A stretch of DNA of 64,000 nucleotides from assembly GCF_002777975.1 (NCBI RefSeq), contig NZ_NGVS01000028.1, positions 62,001 through 126,000 on the forward strand, given 5' to 3'. Numbering within the stretch: the stretch's first letter is position 1; every line of letters starts with the position of its first letter. This DNA is from Shewanella carassii (lineage in GTDB: Bacteria > Pseudomonadota > Gammaproteobacteria > Enterobacterales > Shewanellaceae). The notes under the pieces are model-generated. The model saw nothing but the letters and a program-made list of their open reading frames with translations, did no database searches and was not told where the DNA came from. A program made the translations under genes and the position numbers. Below are positions 19,883 to 29,689 of this stretch, in pieces.

Positions 19883-20356
19883 TCAGCTCTTAATCGCCGC
19901 AAAACTGCCGCGGCAGAGCTTGGCCAAGTTCTCTGCGGCAAGACAGATCTCCAGCCCACGGCGACCGGCGCTGACATAGATGCTGTCAAACTCCTGGGCG
20001 CTGGCGTCTATCACTGTGGGTAACTGCTTTTTCTGCCCCAGAGGGCTGATGCCGCCCACCAGATAGCCGGATGAACGCTGCGCCAACTGCGGATTGGCCA
20101 TCACCAACTTCTTGGCCTTAATCGCCTTGGCAACGCATTTTAAGCTGAGCTGATGATTCACCGGCACCAGGGCCACCGCCAGTGGCGGTGACTTTTCATC
20201 GCTGCTGACTAGCAGAGTCTTGAATACCCGGTTGGGATCCAGTCCAAGTGCACTGGCGGCCTCTTCGCCGTAGGAAGGGGCATTCTTGTCGTGGTGATAT
20301 TCGTGAACGGTAAAAGAGATCCCCGCCTTGGTGGCGAGATCGATTGCGGGTGTCAC
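19883..20356 (-). CDS. ybaK: Cys-tRNA(Pro) deacylase YbaK
   Basis: 157 residues, normal for YbaK. The YbaK/ProX fold is recognisable: HEYHHD near the N-terminus, GLDPNRVFKTLLV, the conserved lysine in that segment, and SGYLVGGISPLGQKK with the GGxSPxG loop. The family hydrolyses Cys-tRNAPro formed by mischarging prolyl-tRNA synthetase. Single gene, convergent with proA; the ribosome site is AAGGAGAC. Confidence 0.92.
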   Translation of the reverse strand: MTPAIDLATKAGISFTVHEYHHDKNAPSYGEEAASALGLDPNRVFKTLLVSSDEKSPPLAVALVPVNHQLSLKCVAKAIKAKKLVMANPQLAQRSSGYLVGGISPLGQKKQLPTVIDASAQEFDSIYVSAGRRGLEICLAAENLAKLCRGSFAAIKS

Positions 20357-20663
20357 AAGTGTCTCCTTAGGTGATGGCGTGAGTAGTGTTTAGTATCGCG
20401 TTTTAATCCGGATATCTGTTGCGCCAAAACCTGTCTAACTATCAAAACAGGTGTCATAGCATAAGCCTCAAGCCTTTCAGGGTCGAGATAGCGGGTCACT
20501 CTTTTAAGACTTAGTTTAAGAGCAAGACCACAAAGCGGCACAAAAGCTTAAGTATTAACTCAGGCAATAGCCTAGATATCGGTGGCGATTCAATCTGATT
20601 CGAGGCTAATCTAGGCTGGCAAAATCGATAGGCTTGGGAAGGCTTTAAACATGAGTTCAGCCA
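20357..20663. other. Intergenic region between ybaK and the DUF3144-type gene
   Basis: About 300 bases with no credible ORF. Short open frames on the minus strand have neither ribosome sites nor coding-like composition. Confidence 0.4.
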
Positions 20664-20692
20664 AAATAAAACGCCCGGCATCTGGCCGGGCA
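20664..20692 (-). terminator. Intrinsic terminator of the DUF3144-type gene
   Basis: Read on the minus strand: GCCCGGC-CAGA-TGCCGGGC followed by GTTTTATTTT. Confidence 0.85.
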
Positions 20693-20713
20693 TTTTGAAA
20701 GGCTATGGCGGCT

Positions 20714-21007
20714 TTACTTTTGAGTTGCGCGGTAGTGGTCGAAATTCTCGATATAGTCGTCCATCGAGCCTTCAAGCATCTCCTTGTAGCGCTCCATATA
20801 GTAATCCATCATCTCTTGCTTCTTCGACTGCATCTGCTCCTTGGTGGCAAAACCGGTAGAGCCGAACCAGGCATTGTAGCGAGCCAAGGCATACATGAAA
20901 GAGGCACTGACTTCACCGGTTTGGACTTCAGTATTCTGGTTTTGTTTGTTAGCCAACTCGATGAGTTCACTGGCACGCTGAAAAAACGCCTTATCTGTAT
21001 CAGACAT
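20714..21007 (-). CDS. Small DUF3144-type protein
   Basis: 97 residues, acidic and mostly helical. The central stretch VSASFMYALARYNAWFGSTG followed by a helix with MDDYIENFDHY resembles the DUF3144 family of gammaproteobacteria, as I recall it. No catalytic motif, signal peptide or membrane segment is visible. Ribosome-binding site AGGAAT precedes the ATG. It is a single-gene unit with its own terminator; function unknown. Confidence 0.75.
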   Translation of the reverse strand: MSDTDKAFFQRASELIELANKQNQNTEVQTGEVSASFMYALARYNAWFGSTGFATKEQMQSKKQEMMDYYMERYKEMLEGSMDDYIENFDHYRATQK

Positions 21008-21801
21008 CTGAGATTCCTGTTTAAAGTCGAGAGCTTGCCTCTCGTTGTTAGGGTTAGCTTACCCTAGAGTGTTTTGCTGCAAACTGCTGTAATCCGCTTC
21101 ACATTCTTGATTGCTAAAGCTCAACAAGCATGAGTTGAATCGCAAAAGAGAGCGACTCTTTTCCGAAATAGCCAATCATTTCGGCGCCGGCAGCTAAAAC
21201 AGTATTTTATCGTTTTTACCTAATTTCTCCCGATTGGCGATTGTTTCACTCATCCAATCTGGTTATTGTAGATACAATTCAACTGCTTATGTTAAGCATT
21301 TTCTAACTGCAGTGGATATGACACTCAGTGTAATAGGCCATAATAGGAAATATTGGCCTGACACAGTTCCCCGGCCGCTCTCGGCGGTTTTGAGGTATCT
21401 TCAGGGACGAAGTCAGTTTCGTATCCGTGCGGTAGCTATGCCTACAGCAAAATGCTCCGCAAAAGCAGCCTGTTTTTGATGGTTTGTGGGTTTAGCAGCA
21501 AGGGATATCAAAGCTAAACTCTATTTAACCTGTTAATACAAATAGATAGCTGTGTGTGTTCACACTCATCCTAGGACTAAAACAACGCACATGCGCACTA
21601 TACAGCTGTTACGTGCACTAAATAAGTGTTCCTAATTGTGCTACACCCTGCTGAAAGCCTTATTTAGCCTGAGTTTATACGCATACACTCGGAAAGCCCT
21701 GTACTACAAGGCTCCTTGCTAAAGGATGCTAAACTAAGCACGATGATGACTAATGAGGCCAGTGACCTACATTTAGGAACAGCTATTTAGAGTCAAAAAT
21801 A
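21008..21801. other. Gene-poor left border of the accessory island
   Basis: About 790 bases with base composition falling towards AT. One 81-codon frame (21234-21479) has no ribosome site and unconvincing composition, so I do not call it. No tRNA or att-like repeat was recognised here. Confidence 0.4.
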
Positions 21802-21966
21802 ATGGGAGCACCATCAAAGGCTGATATCTGGCATTTGCGTTGCAAAAAAGAGGAGCTGCTAACGCTTCAGAAAGCTTTGGCAGAAAGACTCAAGCAAAAT
21901 GAACAAAACTCTTCTCTAGGCTTGGTTCTGGAAGAGATTGATGAAATATGTAAAAAATACAAATAA
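21802..21966 (+). CDS. Possible 54-residue protein
   Basis: ATG at 21802 to TAA at 21966. The product is highly charged and helical (KKEELLTLQKALAERLKQ), with a C-terminal LVLEEIDEICKKYK. No Shine-Dalgarno is apparent. It immediately precedes an immunity-type gene, so it might be the tail of a lost toxin gene or a small cognate partner. Upstream the frame is open for only 12 more codons. Not recognised. Confidence 0.35.
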   Translation: MGAPSKADIWHLRCKKEELLTLQKALAERLKQNEQNSSLGLVLEEIDEICKKYK

Positions 21967-22044
21967 TAGGCTAATTAGTATCGCCCATTCTGGGCTGAAC
22001 CTCGCTACGATTAGTTGTTTTCGGCGTTACGCATAAAGGACGAT

Positions 22045-22443
22045 ATGGAATACGTAAACAAGCCACCGGGAGTAAGTAGAGAATCGATTAGAGAGCTTGA
22101 AGAGGCTTTTGGTGTTAGCTTACCAAGTGAGTTTTATGATTGGTGGCAGAACAGTAATGGGGCGGACATCTTTTTTGGTTTTAAAGAGCTGCAATTTTTC
22201 TCAATCATAGAAATACTCGGTGAGGATATATACGAGTTAAAGAAATATATGTCTAACTCAATACCTATTTGCATGGATGGGAATGGTAATATTTGCGTGG
22301 CAAAAATTGAACAGGGGATAATTTCTGGTTACTACATCGCTAATTGTGGCGATTTAGGCTGGGATGAGGCCAAATTTGTTGCCAAGTCTCTTGTTGATCT
22401 GATAAATGATCAAGTTTCACCAGAAAGCAAGTTAAATTCATGA
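22045..22443 (+). CDS. SMI1/KNR4 (SUKH)-family immunity-like protein
   Basis: 132 residues from the ATG at 22045 with AAAGGA five bases upstream; the frame is open from 22015. SUKH features: an N-terminal helix (RESIRELEEAFGVSLPSEFYDWWQNSNGA) with the LP-x-x-[FY] and W-x-x-x-N-G pattern. A beta-rich core follows with PICMDGNGNICV. The family includes immunity proteins that neutralise nuclease or deaminase toxins of polymorphic and contact-dependent systems. No adjacent toxin gene is seen, so it is an orphan. Composition is more AT-rich than the flanking core genes, which suggests acquisition by transfer. Confidence 0.75.
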   Translation: MEYVNKPPGVSRESIRELEEAFGVSLPSEFYDWWQNSNGADIFFGFKELQFFSIIEILGEDIYELKKYMSNSIPICMDGNGNICVAKIEQGIISGYYIANCGDLGWDEAKFVAKSLVDLINDQVSPESKLNS

Positions 22444-22590
22444 AAAATGACTGTGTTATTCTGTTTGGAAATCGCAGTTTTTAACTTTGCCTAATATCCT
22501 GTGCGTTAATTTATTTAAGGTGTTTTTTTTGTTCGGTACGGTACAACCGTTTGCTCGCATTGTGTAACTGTTATTTTATAGGGAGTTCTT

Positions 22591-22965
22591 GTGATATTAC
22601 CAAGTTATTATACGGAATGGCTCAGTAGTATTGATACAGCTGAAGTGGTCTGTTACAGAGGGAATGAGTTCTATTTGTTCCCGGAGAGTGAGCTTGCTGA
22701 TGAAGTCACGATAGATAAAAACACTGTCAACACCTTTAACCAGCTTTATGCCTTCATCAAAACTCAATTAGAAGTTTCCGGCAGCTCTCCTTTAACCATT
22801 GAGCAGTGCAGCTCTTGCATTACTATCGGAGCTGATAATGGTAATCCAGTTTTTATCGATCTAATGCGCGAATCAGAATTGTTCTGCTACTACCTGGATG
22901 GTGGTTATGTTGAAGCCAAAGGTGGTAACTTGCTAAGCCTGACTATTGAGGCAAAAAACATATAG
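22591..22965 (+). CDS. Second SUKH/SMI1-like protein
   Basis: 124 residues from a GTG at 22591 with GGGAG five bases upstream. The pattern MILPSYYTEWL near the start and SCITIGADNGNPVFIDL in the middle recalls the glycine/aspartate core strand of SUKH immunity proteins. Similarity is weaker than for the gene before it. It probably belongs to the same immunity array. No signal peptide or membrane segment. The call is a family-level inference; it could be an unrelated small cytoplasmic protein. Confidence 0.6.
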   Translation: MILPSYYTEWLSSIDTAEVVCYRGNEFYLFPESELADEVTIDKNTVNTFNQLYAFIKTQLEVSGSSPLTIEQCSSCITIGADNGNPVFIDLMRESELFCYYLDGGYVEAKGGNLLSLTIEAKNI

Positions 22966-23155
22966 AAATCGAACAAGAGGGAGCTCTTCTTTGCCAAATA
23001 ACTGGAGACTCAGAAATTACTACTAAAGGCACGCCGATGTTCATTTTTTGGCTGGTCAAGGTTCACGATTAATCTCGAAATATACTGATTATATTTATTA
23101 TGTTGGTTATGTTGATGGAGTGGCATGCTTTAGTGGTCTGATTCTTGATTATTAA
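22966..23155 (+). pseudogene. Possible frameshifted gene remnant
   Basis: Two overlapping open frames look like pieces of one protein. One ends at 23072 after GTPMFIFWLVKVHD. The other ends at 23155 with YVGYVDGVACFSGLILDY. There is no start with a ribosome site. Interpreted as a decayed gene downstream of the SUKH pair; identity unknown. Confidence 0.3.
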
Positions 23156-23358
23156 TTAGAAATTAGCATATTCCTGCTCGGGGTAGTAACCGAGTTTAAC
23201 CCAGCCATACAGTAAGCTCTGATATTATGTGGATTAACAGCATAGGCAGCTACTATTGACAAGGTTATGAACTTAAGGGAATTGAAATTGTCTATTGGGA
23301 AAAGAGAGTAGACGTTAAGATAGTTTGTTATCAATTTTTACAGACATACAGGGATAGA

Positions 23359-23502
23359 ATGTTAGTTGCCATTGCATATATCATGGTCACCTTGCTGCTG
23401 CTCATCATATTATTAAAGAAAGGGCGCTCTAAATTGATGCTTTTATACTTTATGTTGGAACTTTATTTTGGTGCGGTTGCGGTAGCTTCTTATATGGATT
23501 AG
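23359..23502 (+). CDS. Possible 47-residue two-helix membrane protein, or remnant of a longer gene
   Basis: ATG at 23359 with AGGGA four to five bases upstream; 47 codons. Two hydrophobic segments (VAIAYIMVTLLLLIILL and LMLLYFMLELYFGAVAVA) flank a KKGRSK loop, predicting a hairpin membrane protein. The frame stays open upstream to about 23262 with protein-like sequence (GIEIVYWEKRVDVKIV) but no start. It may therefore be the 3' end of a degraded membrane protein. Not recognised. Confidence 0.35.
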   Translation: MLVAIAYIMVTLLLLIILLKKGRSKLMLLYFMLELYFGAVAVASYMD

Positions 23503-23768
23503 TTCGAAAAGTACCAATATTATAATCTGTTCGATTAGCGAGGTATTCAACTCTATTTTCCTGTCTAATGTAGGGCAACCTTAGAAGCGATTAAGCTGGC
23601 GTCCACTGGTTAACTGTAATGGAATTTGTGAGTTTATTGGATTTTGGGTGAGTGTTTTGGCTTTTCTGGTGTTGGTAGTTAGTAAGAGTTGTGAACTAAA
23701 CAAGACGGAACAGTTTCTAAAAAAACAACATGTTGACAAAGCAGCCTTGCGCTCATGGTAAATGTATC
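23503..23768. other. AT-rich region without recognisable genes
   Basis: No ORF or structured element that I can support; probably decayed island DNA up to the IS terminus at 23769. Confidence 0.35.
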
Positions 23769-24295
<527 letters not shown>

Positions 24296-24322
24296 CAGAA
24301 CTATGAGTAAATGGGAGGCATC

Positions 24323-24835
24323 ATGAGAAGAATTTTATTGGTTGTGTTTGCGGCTTTGCTCAGTGGTTGCCTGGGTATGCCTGACTCGGTCAAACCTGTA
24401 TCAGGGTTTGAACTGAACAACTATTTGGGCAAGTGGTATGAGGTGGCTCGCCTCGACCATTCATTTGAGCGAGGCCTCACGCAGGTTACGGCCGAGTACA
24501 AGATGAGAAGTGATGGCGGCGTTTCTGTGCTCAACCGAGGCTACTCGGAGGCTGACGGCGAGTGGAAAGAGGCTGAAGGCAAGGCGTACTTTGTTAACAG
24601 TGATACCGACGCTTATCTGAAAGTTTCATTTTTCGGTCCCTTTTACGGCTCTTATGTGGTCTTTGAATTGGATAGAGAAAACTACAGTTATGCCTTCGTT
24701 TCCGGGCCAGATACCGATTACCTGTGGTTGCTGTCGCGAACGGCGGTTGTTGAACCTGAGGTAATGGACAAATTTATTCAGATGTCGGCCGAACGCGGTT
24801 TTGATACCAGTAAATTGATCTTTGTCGCGCAGTGA
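24323..24835 (+). CDS. blc: Lipocalin family outer-membrane lipoprotein
   Basis: 170 residues from the ATG at 24323; GGGAGG sits just upstream, so the ATG at 24311 (inside that site) is rejected. Lipoprotein signal with lipobox LLSG-C (Cys16). The lipocalin signature NNYLGKWYEVARLDHSFERG follows, then the C-terminal LWLLSRT conserved strand. Blc-type lipocalins bind lysophospholipids or fatty acids at the outer membrane. The residue after the modified Cys is Leu, so no Asp inner-membrane retention signal. Confidence 0.9.
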   Translation: MRRILLVVFAALLSGCLGMPDSVKPVSGFELNNYLGKWYEVARLDHSFERGLTQVTAEYKMRSDGGVSVLNRGYSEADGEWKEAEGKAYFVNSDTDAYLKVSFFGPFYGSYVVFELDRENYSYAFVSGPDTDYLWLLSRTAVVEPEVMDKFIQMSAERGFDTSKLIFVAQ

Positions 24836-24993
24836 TAGACATAGTTTAGGGCGACATAGAAATAGTTTCAGGCAGATAGCCTTGATGACAGAACTATCTT
24901 TTCTTCTTTTGCCCGTCGTTTTTGTTGGGCTTATAGCTGGATAAGGAGGAGCAGGAGTTAGATGCAAGCGACACTCCCGCATCGCCAGCCAGC

Positions 24994-25027
24994 AAAAAGG
25001 CCAAGGTTTTGATACCTTGGCCTTTTT
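24994..25027. terminator. Bidirectional terminator between blc and the convergent DMT transporter gene
   Basis: AAAAAGGCCAAGG / CCTTGGCCTTTTT stem, loop TTTTGATA, with A and T runs suitable for both strands. Confidence 0.9.
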
Positions 25028-25102
25028 GTTAAACGCTGCTTCAACAACCGCTTCAACAACTATCTCAATCAAATGCGGCTTGTTCTCAAAGTCCGTTCCC
25101 CA

Positions 25103-26005
25103 TCAAACAATGTTCACTTTCGGCGCCTTGGGTTTCAGTACTTTTTGTATCAAGAGGGCTAACAGGATAAGTCCCATGCCGACCAGAGTCGCCAGGGTGA
25201 TGGTTTCTTTCAATATCAGCGCAATAAACACCATGGACAGGAGTGGCGTCAGAAACACCAGATTGGTGATGCTGGCGGCTCGCTCTGTGGTTCTCAGTGC
25301 CATCAGCCAGAGCACAAAGGTGACTCCCATTTCAAACAGGCCAACATAGATCCCCGCCCCGAGAGCTTGCCAATGCAAAGAGGGCAGGCTTTCGGTTGCC
25401 AGCAAGGTGATGGTTATCAGTGGCAGACTCACCAAAAAACTCAGCATCAGGCTGGCAATGGCATCGCCCTTGTCTTTGGTATTAATGATCCAATATAGGC
25501 ACCATAGCAGGGTGCTGGAGAGTGCCAGCAGTATGCCGAAGGGGTTTGCAAAGTCCATTGACAACAGATTACCGCCGGTGGCTATCACCAATACTCCAAA
25601 GTAGCCGGTGACGGCCGCCAGCATGTCGCTGAGTTGCAGTTTTTGCTGCAGCATGGGGGCGGCCAACAGTGGCAGCAGTACCGCCCAGGTATAGTTCAGC
25701 GACAGCGCCTGCTGCGCCGGCAAGAGATCATAGGCCTTGAACAGCACCAGATAATAAAGAAAGGGGTTCAGTATCCCTGTTTGCAAATAAAACCAAGGGC
25801 GGGCGAAAAACTGTTGCTTTAATAATGTGAGTTTTCCCTGCCAGGCAAGAATAATCCCTAGACAGATGGATGAAGTGATAACGGCAACAAACACCAGTTG
25901 CAACGGTGAGAAGAAGCCAAGGGCGATTTTAAAGGCGGTCGCCACTGTGGACCACAGGAACACGGCGGCCATTCCGTAGATCAGGGCCAGTTGGGATTTT
26001 TTCAA
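25103..26005 (-). CDS. EamA/DMT-family transporter
   Basis: 300 residues with ten predicted membrane helices in two EamA repeats. The first starts MKKSQLALIYGMAAVFLWSTVATAFK; the second begins after about residue 150 (GILLALSSTLLWCLYWIIN). Members export or import small metabolites; the substrate is unknown. Single gene whose start faces the dnaK promoter region, divergent from dnaK. Confidence 0.85.
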   Translation of the reverse strand: MKKSQLALIYGMAAVFLWSTVATAFKIALGFFSPLQLVFVAVITSSICLGIILAWQGKLTLLKQQFFARPWFYLQTGILNPFLYYLVLFKAYDLLPAQQALSLNYTWAVLLPLLAAPMLQQKLQLSDMLAAVTGYFGVLVIATGGNLLSMDFANPFGILLALSSTLLWCLYWIINTKDKGDAIASLMLSFLVSLPLITITLLATESLPSLHWQALGAGIYVGLFEMGVTFVLWLMALRTTERAASITNLVFLTPLLSMVFIALILKETITLATLVGMGLILLALLIQKVLKPKAPKVNIV

Positions 26006-26158
26006 TCTAGACGTCTCTGTTTCTATTTTTGTTCTATGACTGGATCAGCCTCTTTCAGGAACGCCGCTATTTTATTCGGCACAGGTGCACAAAAAAGCTC
26101 TCTGGCCCGGCGATGCGCAAAAAGATTGAGCAAAAGACCCATTTTTTTTTTCTTGGCC

Positions 26159-26185
26159 CTTGTAAAGCGATTTTGTGCCCCTATA
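26159..26185 (+). promoter_or_regulatory. Upstream heat-shock (sigma-32-like) promoter of dnaK
   Basis: CTTGTAA (26159-26165), 12-bp spacer, CCCCTATA (26178-26185). Slightly off consensus in both elements. Confidence 0.55.
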
Positions 26186-26223
26186 TAGGGGGTAAGGCAA
26201 GATTGGGGGCCATCCACAACGGG

Positions 26224-26251
26224 CTTGAAAACATCGAGTTTACCCCCATAT
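26224..26251 (+). promoter_or_regulatory. Heat-shock (sigma-32) promoter of dnaK
   Basis: CTTGAAA (26224-26230), 13-bp spacer, CCCCATAT (26244-26251): full match to the sigma-32 consensus, 55 bp before the start codon. Confidence 0.9.
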
Positions 26252-26305
26252 CTGAAATCAGATAAACATATTCAGTTCGAAAGAAAAGATTTTTCGGAGG
26301 ACCTC

Positions 26306-28219
26306 ATGGGTAAAATTATTGGTATCGACTTAGGCACAACAAACTCTTGTGTAGCTGTCCTCGATGGTGACAAGGCTCGCGTATTGGAGAATGCCGAAGG
26401 CGATCGCACTACACCTTCTATCATCGCCTTCACTGAAGACGAGACTCTGGTAGGTTCACCTGCAAAACGTCAGGCTGTGACCAACCCTGCCAACACTTTC
26501 TTTGCCATCAAGCGTTTGATTGGCCGTCGCTTCACTGACGATGAAGTTCAGCGCGACGTCAGCATCATGCCTTTCAAGATCATCAAGGCCGACAACGGCG
26601 ATGCTTGGATTGAAAGCCATGGCAAGAAGATGGCACCTCCTCAGGTGTCTGCTGAAGTACTGAAAAAGATGAAGAAAACTGCTGAAGATTTCCTGGGTGA
26701 GCCAGTGACTGAAGCGGTAATCACAGTACCTGCTTACTTCAACGATTCTCAGCGTCAGGCCACCAAAGATGCCGGCCGTATCGCGGGTCTGGAAGTAAAA
26801 CGTATCATCAACGAGCCAACTGCAGCGGCACTGGCCTATGGTATCGACAAGAAGCAGGGCGACAATATTGTTGCTGTATATGACCTGGGTGGCGGTACTT
26901 TCGATATCTCCATCATCGAAATCGACAGCAACGACGGCGACCAGACTTTCGAAGTACTGGCAACCAACGGTGATACTCACCTGGGTGGTGAAGACTTTGA
27001 CAACCGTCTGATCAACTACCTGGCTGACGAATTCAAGAAAGAGCAAGGTCTGGATCTGCGTAACGACCCTCTGGCTATGCAGCGTCTGAAAGAAGCTGCC
27101 GAGAAGGCCAAGATTGAGCTGTCCAGCACCACTCAGACCGAGGTGAACCTGCCTTACATCACTGCCGATGCGACAGGTCCCAAGCACTTGGTGGTTAAGA
27201 TCACCCGTGCCAAACTGGAATCTCTGGTTGAAGACCTGATCCAGCGCTCTCTGGAGCCTCTGAAAGTGGCTCTGGCCGATGCCGACCTGTCAGTGTCTGA
27301 CATCAACGAAGTGATTCTGGTGGGCGGTCAAACCCGTATGCCTAAGGTTCAGGAAGCGGTAACCAACTTCTTCGGCAAGGAACCACGTAAAGACGTGAAC
27401 CCTGATGAAGCGGTAGCCGTAGGTGCTGCGATTCAAGGTGGTGTACTGGCCGGTGACGTGAAAGACGTACTGCTGTTGGACGTGACACCTCTGTCTCTGG
27501 GTATTGAAACCATGGGCAGCGTAATGACCAAGCTGATTGAGAAGAACACTACTATTCCTACCAAGGCACAGCAGACCTTCTCTACAGCAGACGACAACCA
27601 GAGCGCAGTGACCATTCACGTGCTGCAGGGTGAGCGTAAGCAAGCCAGCGCCAACAAGTCACTGGGTCAGTTCAACCTGGAAGGTATTGAGCCTGCTCCA
27701 CGCGGCATGCCACAGATTGAAGTGACTTTCGACATCGACGCCGACGGTATTCTGCACGTGTCTGCCAAAGACAAGAAGACAGGCAAAGAGCAGAACATCA
27801 CCATCAAGGCCTCTTCCGGTCTGTCTGATGATGAAGTCGAGAAAATGGTTCGCGACGCCGAGGCTCATGCCGAGGAAGACAAGAAGTTTGAAGAGCTGGT
27901 CAGCGCTCGCAACCAGGCTGACGGTCTGGTACACGCCACCAAGAAACAGGTGGAAGAAGCCGGTGATGCTCTGGCTGCAGACGACAAAGCCAAGATTGAA
28001 ACCGCTATGGCTGCTGTAGAAACTGCCGCCAAGGGTAACGACAAAGAAGCCATCGACAAGGCGACTCAAGAGCTGATCGAAGCTTCTGCCAAGCTGATGG
28101 AAATCGCTCAGGCCAAGGCACAACAAGCCCAAGGTCAAGGCGAAGCCCAGAGCAGCAATGCCCAGGCCGATGACGTTGTCGATGCCGAGTTCGAAGAGGT
28201 TAAAGACGACAAGAAGTAA
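26306..28219 (+). CDS. dnaK: Hsp70 chaperone DnaK
   Basis: 637 residues from the ATG at 26306 with CGGAGG upstream; the longer TTG-initiated frame from 26225 overlaps the promoter and is rejected. ATPase motifs: [13 protein letters not shown] at the start, [13 protein letters not shown] near residue 195, and the interdomain linker [16 protein letters not shown] near 390. The C-terminal lid is Ala/Gln-rich and ends with [10 protein letters not shown], which retains the acidic EEV-like tail. Works with DnaJ (next gene) and GrpE in folding and in sigma-32 control. Codon choice is strongly biased, as in highly expressed genes. Confidence 0.98.
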   Translation: MGKIIGIDLGTTNSCVAVLDGDKARVLENAEGDRTTPSIIAFTEDETLVGSPAKRQAVTNPANTFFAIKRLIGRRFTDDEVQRDVSIMPFKIIKADNGDAWIESHGKKMAPPQVSAEVLKKMKKTAEDFLGEPVTEAVITVPAYFNDSQRQATKDAGRIAGLEVKRIINEPTAAALAYGIDKKQGDNIVAVYDLGGGTFDISIIEIDSNDGDQTFEVLATNGDTHLGGEDFDNRLINYLADEFKKEQGLDLRNDPLAMQRLKEAAEKAKIELSSTTQTEVNLPYITADATGPKHLVVKITRAKLESLVEDLIQRSLEPLKVALADADLSVSDINEVILVGGQTRMPKVQEAVTNFFGKEPRKDVNPDEAVAVGAAIQGGVLAGDVKDVLLLDVTPLSLGIETMGSVMTKLIEKNTTIPTKAQQTFSTADDNQSAVTIHVLQGERKQASANKSLGQFNLEGIEPAPRGMPQIEVTFDIDADGILHVSAKDKKTGKEQNITIKASSGLSDDEVEKMVRDAEAHAEEDKKFEELVSARNQADGLVHATKKQVEEAGDALAADDKAKIETAMAAVETAAKGNDKEAIDKATQELIEASAKLMEIAQAKAQQAQGQGEAQSSNAQADDVVDAEFEEVKDDKK

Positions 28220-28246
28220 TTGGGTGGTAACACTCGATTAATTCCG

Positions 28247-28277
28247 GCGGGCGTTACGGGGCAACCCTAACGCCCGC
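28247..28277 (+). terminator. Hairpin between dnaK and dnaJ
   Basis: GCGGGCGTTA / TAACGCCCGC 10-bp stem with an 11-nt loop that can form a further short GGG/CCC stem. No U run, so probably partial attenuation or transcript stabilisation between the two chaperone genes. Confidence 0.55.
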
Positions 28278-28309
28278 TTGTGTGAATCCAGCTTGGAAAG
28301 CGTGAGATT

Positions 28310-29440
28310 ATGTCAAAGCGAGATTATTACGAAGTATTGGGCGTCGGTCGCGACGCCAGCGAGCGGGAGATCAAGAAGGCCTATAAGCGCCTGGCGATGA
28401 AGTATCACCCTGACCGCAACCCGGGCGATAAGGCGGCCGAGGCCAGCTTTAAAGAAGTCAAAGAAGCCTACGAGATCTTGACCGACGCAGACAAAAAAGC
28501 CGCCTATGATCAGTTTGGTCATGCTGGGGTTGATCCCAACCGTGGTGGCGGTGGTTTTGGTGGCGGCGCCGATTTCGGTGATATCTTTGGCGATGTGTTC
28601 GGGGATATCTTCGGCGGTGGTCGTCGTGGTGGGCATCGTCAAGCTGCCCGTGGCTCAGATCTGCGTTACAACCTGGAACTGTCGTTGGAAGAAGCGGTTC
28701 GTGGCTTGACCAAGGAACTGCGTATCCCAACCCTGGCAAGCTGTGACATGTGTGATGGCTCAGGGGCCAAGAAGGGCACCTCGGCAACCACTTGTGGAAC
28801 CTGTCATGGTGCCGGTCAGGTACAGATGCGCCAGGGCTTTTTCGCCGTGCAGCAACCTTGTCCTACCTGTCATGGCCGCGGCAAGATCATCAAAGAGCCT
28901 TGCAGCAAGTGTCATGGTGATGGTCGCATAGAGAAGAGTAAGACGCTATCGGTGAAAATTCCGGCCGGTGTCGATACTGGTGACCGTATCCGTCTGGCAG
29001 GTGAAGGTGAAGCCGGTGAATTCGGAGCCCCAGCGGGGGATCTCTATGTACAGGTTACTGTGCGCGAACACCCAATTTTTGTCCGTGACGGCAACAACCT
29101 CTATTGTGAAGTGCCTATCTCCTTCGCCAAGGCCGCCCTCGGCGGTGAAGTGGAAGTGCCGACACTGGACGGCAAGGTCAACCTGAAGATCCCGGCGGAA
29201 ACCCAGACCGGACGCATGTTCCGCATGCGCGGCAAAGGGGTTAAGTCGGTGCGCAGTCACGCGGTTGGCGATCTGCTTTGCAAAGTAGTGATGGAAACGC
29301 CGGTGAATCTGTCCGAGCGTCAGAAAGAACTGCTGCGGGAATTTGAAACTTCAGTCACCGGTGAATCCAAGAAGCATAGCCCCAAGGCCGAAGGCTTCTT
29401 CGATGGGGTGAAAAAGTTTTTTCAGGATTTGAATAGCTAA
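28310..29440 (+). CDS. dnaJ: Hsp40 co-chaperone DnaJ
   Basis: 376 residues. J domain with the HPD motif ([10 protein letters not shown]) near residue 33. The Gly/Phe region around 75-110 includes [16 protein letters not shown]. Four zinc-binding CxxCxGxG repeats follow ([32 protein letters not shown]), then a C-terminal substrate-binding domain. It stimulates DnaK ATP hydrolysis. Transcribed with dnaK from the heat-shock promoters. Confidence 0.98.
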   Translation: MSKRDYYEVLGVGRDASEREIKKAYKRLAMKYHPDRNPGDKAAEASFKEVKEAYEILTDADKKAAYDQFGHAGVDPNRGGGGFGGGADFGDIFGDVFGDIFGGGRRGGHRQAARGSDLRYNLELSLEEAVRGLTKELRIPTLASCDMCDGSGAKKGTSATTCGTCHGAGQVQMRQGFFAVQQPCPTCHGRGKIIKEPCSKCHGDGRIEKSKTLSVKIPAGVDTGDRIRLAGEGEAGEFGAPAGDLYVQVTVREHPIFVRDGNNLYCEVPISFAKAALGGEVEVPTLDGKVNLKIPAETQTGRMFRMRGKGVKSVRSHAVGDLLCKVVMETPVNLSERQKELLREFETSVTGESKKHSPKAEGFFDGVKKFFQDLNS

Positions 29441-29460
29441 CTTGCTATCGACTTAGATAA

Positions 29461-29490
29461 AAACCGATGCTCAAGGCATCGGTTTTTTTT
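29461..29490 (+). terminator. Terminator of the dnaKJ operon
   Basis: AAACCGATGC-TCAAG-GCATCGGTTT followed by a T run. Confidence 0.92.
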
Positions 29491-29689
29491 GATTCATGCG
29501 GACCTCCGGTTATGTCGGCATTTGCATTCTGTGAATCCGTCATGGTGTTATTGGCGGAGCGACTATCGCTCGGCACTTTGGGCTGAGACTGACTCTTGTT
29601 TACTACGCGGGGAAGAACGTTCTTGGCGCTGTTCTTGGCTTTGTTACTTGAGTAACATTGGTAGACATTTTGTCATTGGAAGATAAAAG

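Noticed and set aside
20353..20693. Two short minus-strand frames upstream of ybaK
   Set aside because: No ribosome sites; one is antisense through the DUF3144-type gene terminator.
21234..21479. 81-codon open frame in the gap before the SUKH genes
   Set aside because: No ribosome-binding site, unconvincing composition and no recognisable motif.
29489..29686. 65-codon frame between dnaJ and the M48 protease gene
   Set aside because: Begins in the dnaJ terminator, lacks a ribosome site, and residue composition looks random.
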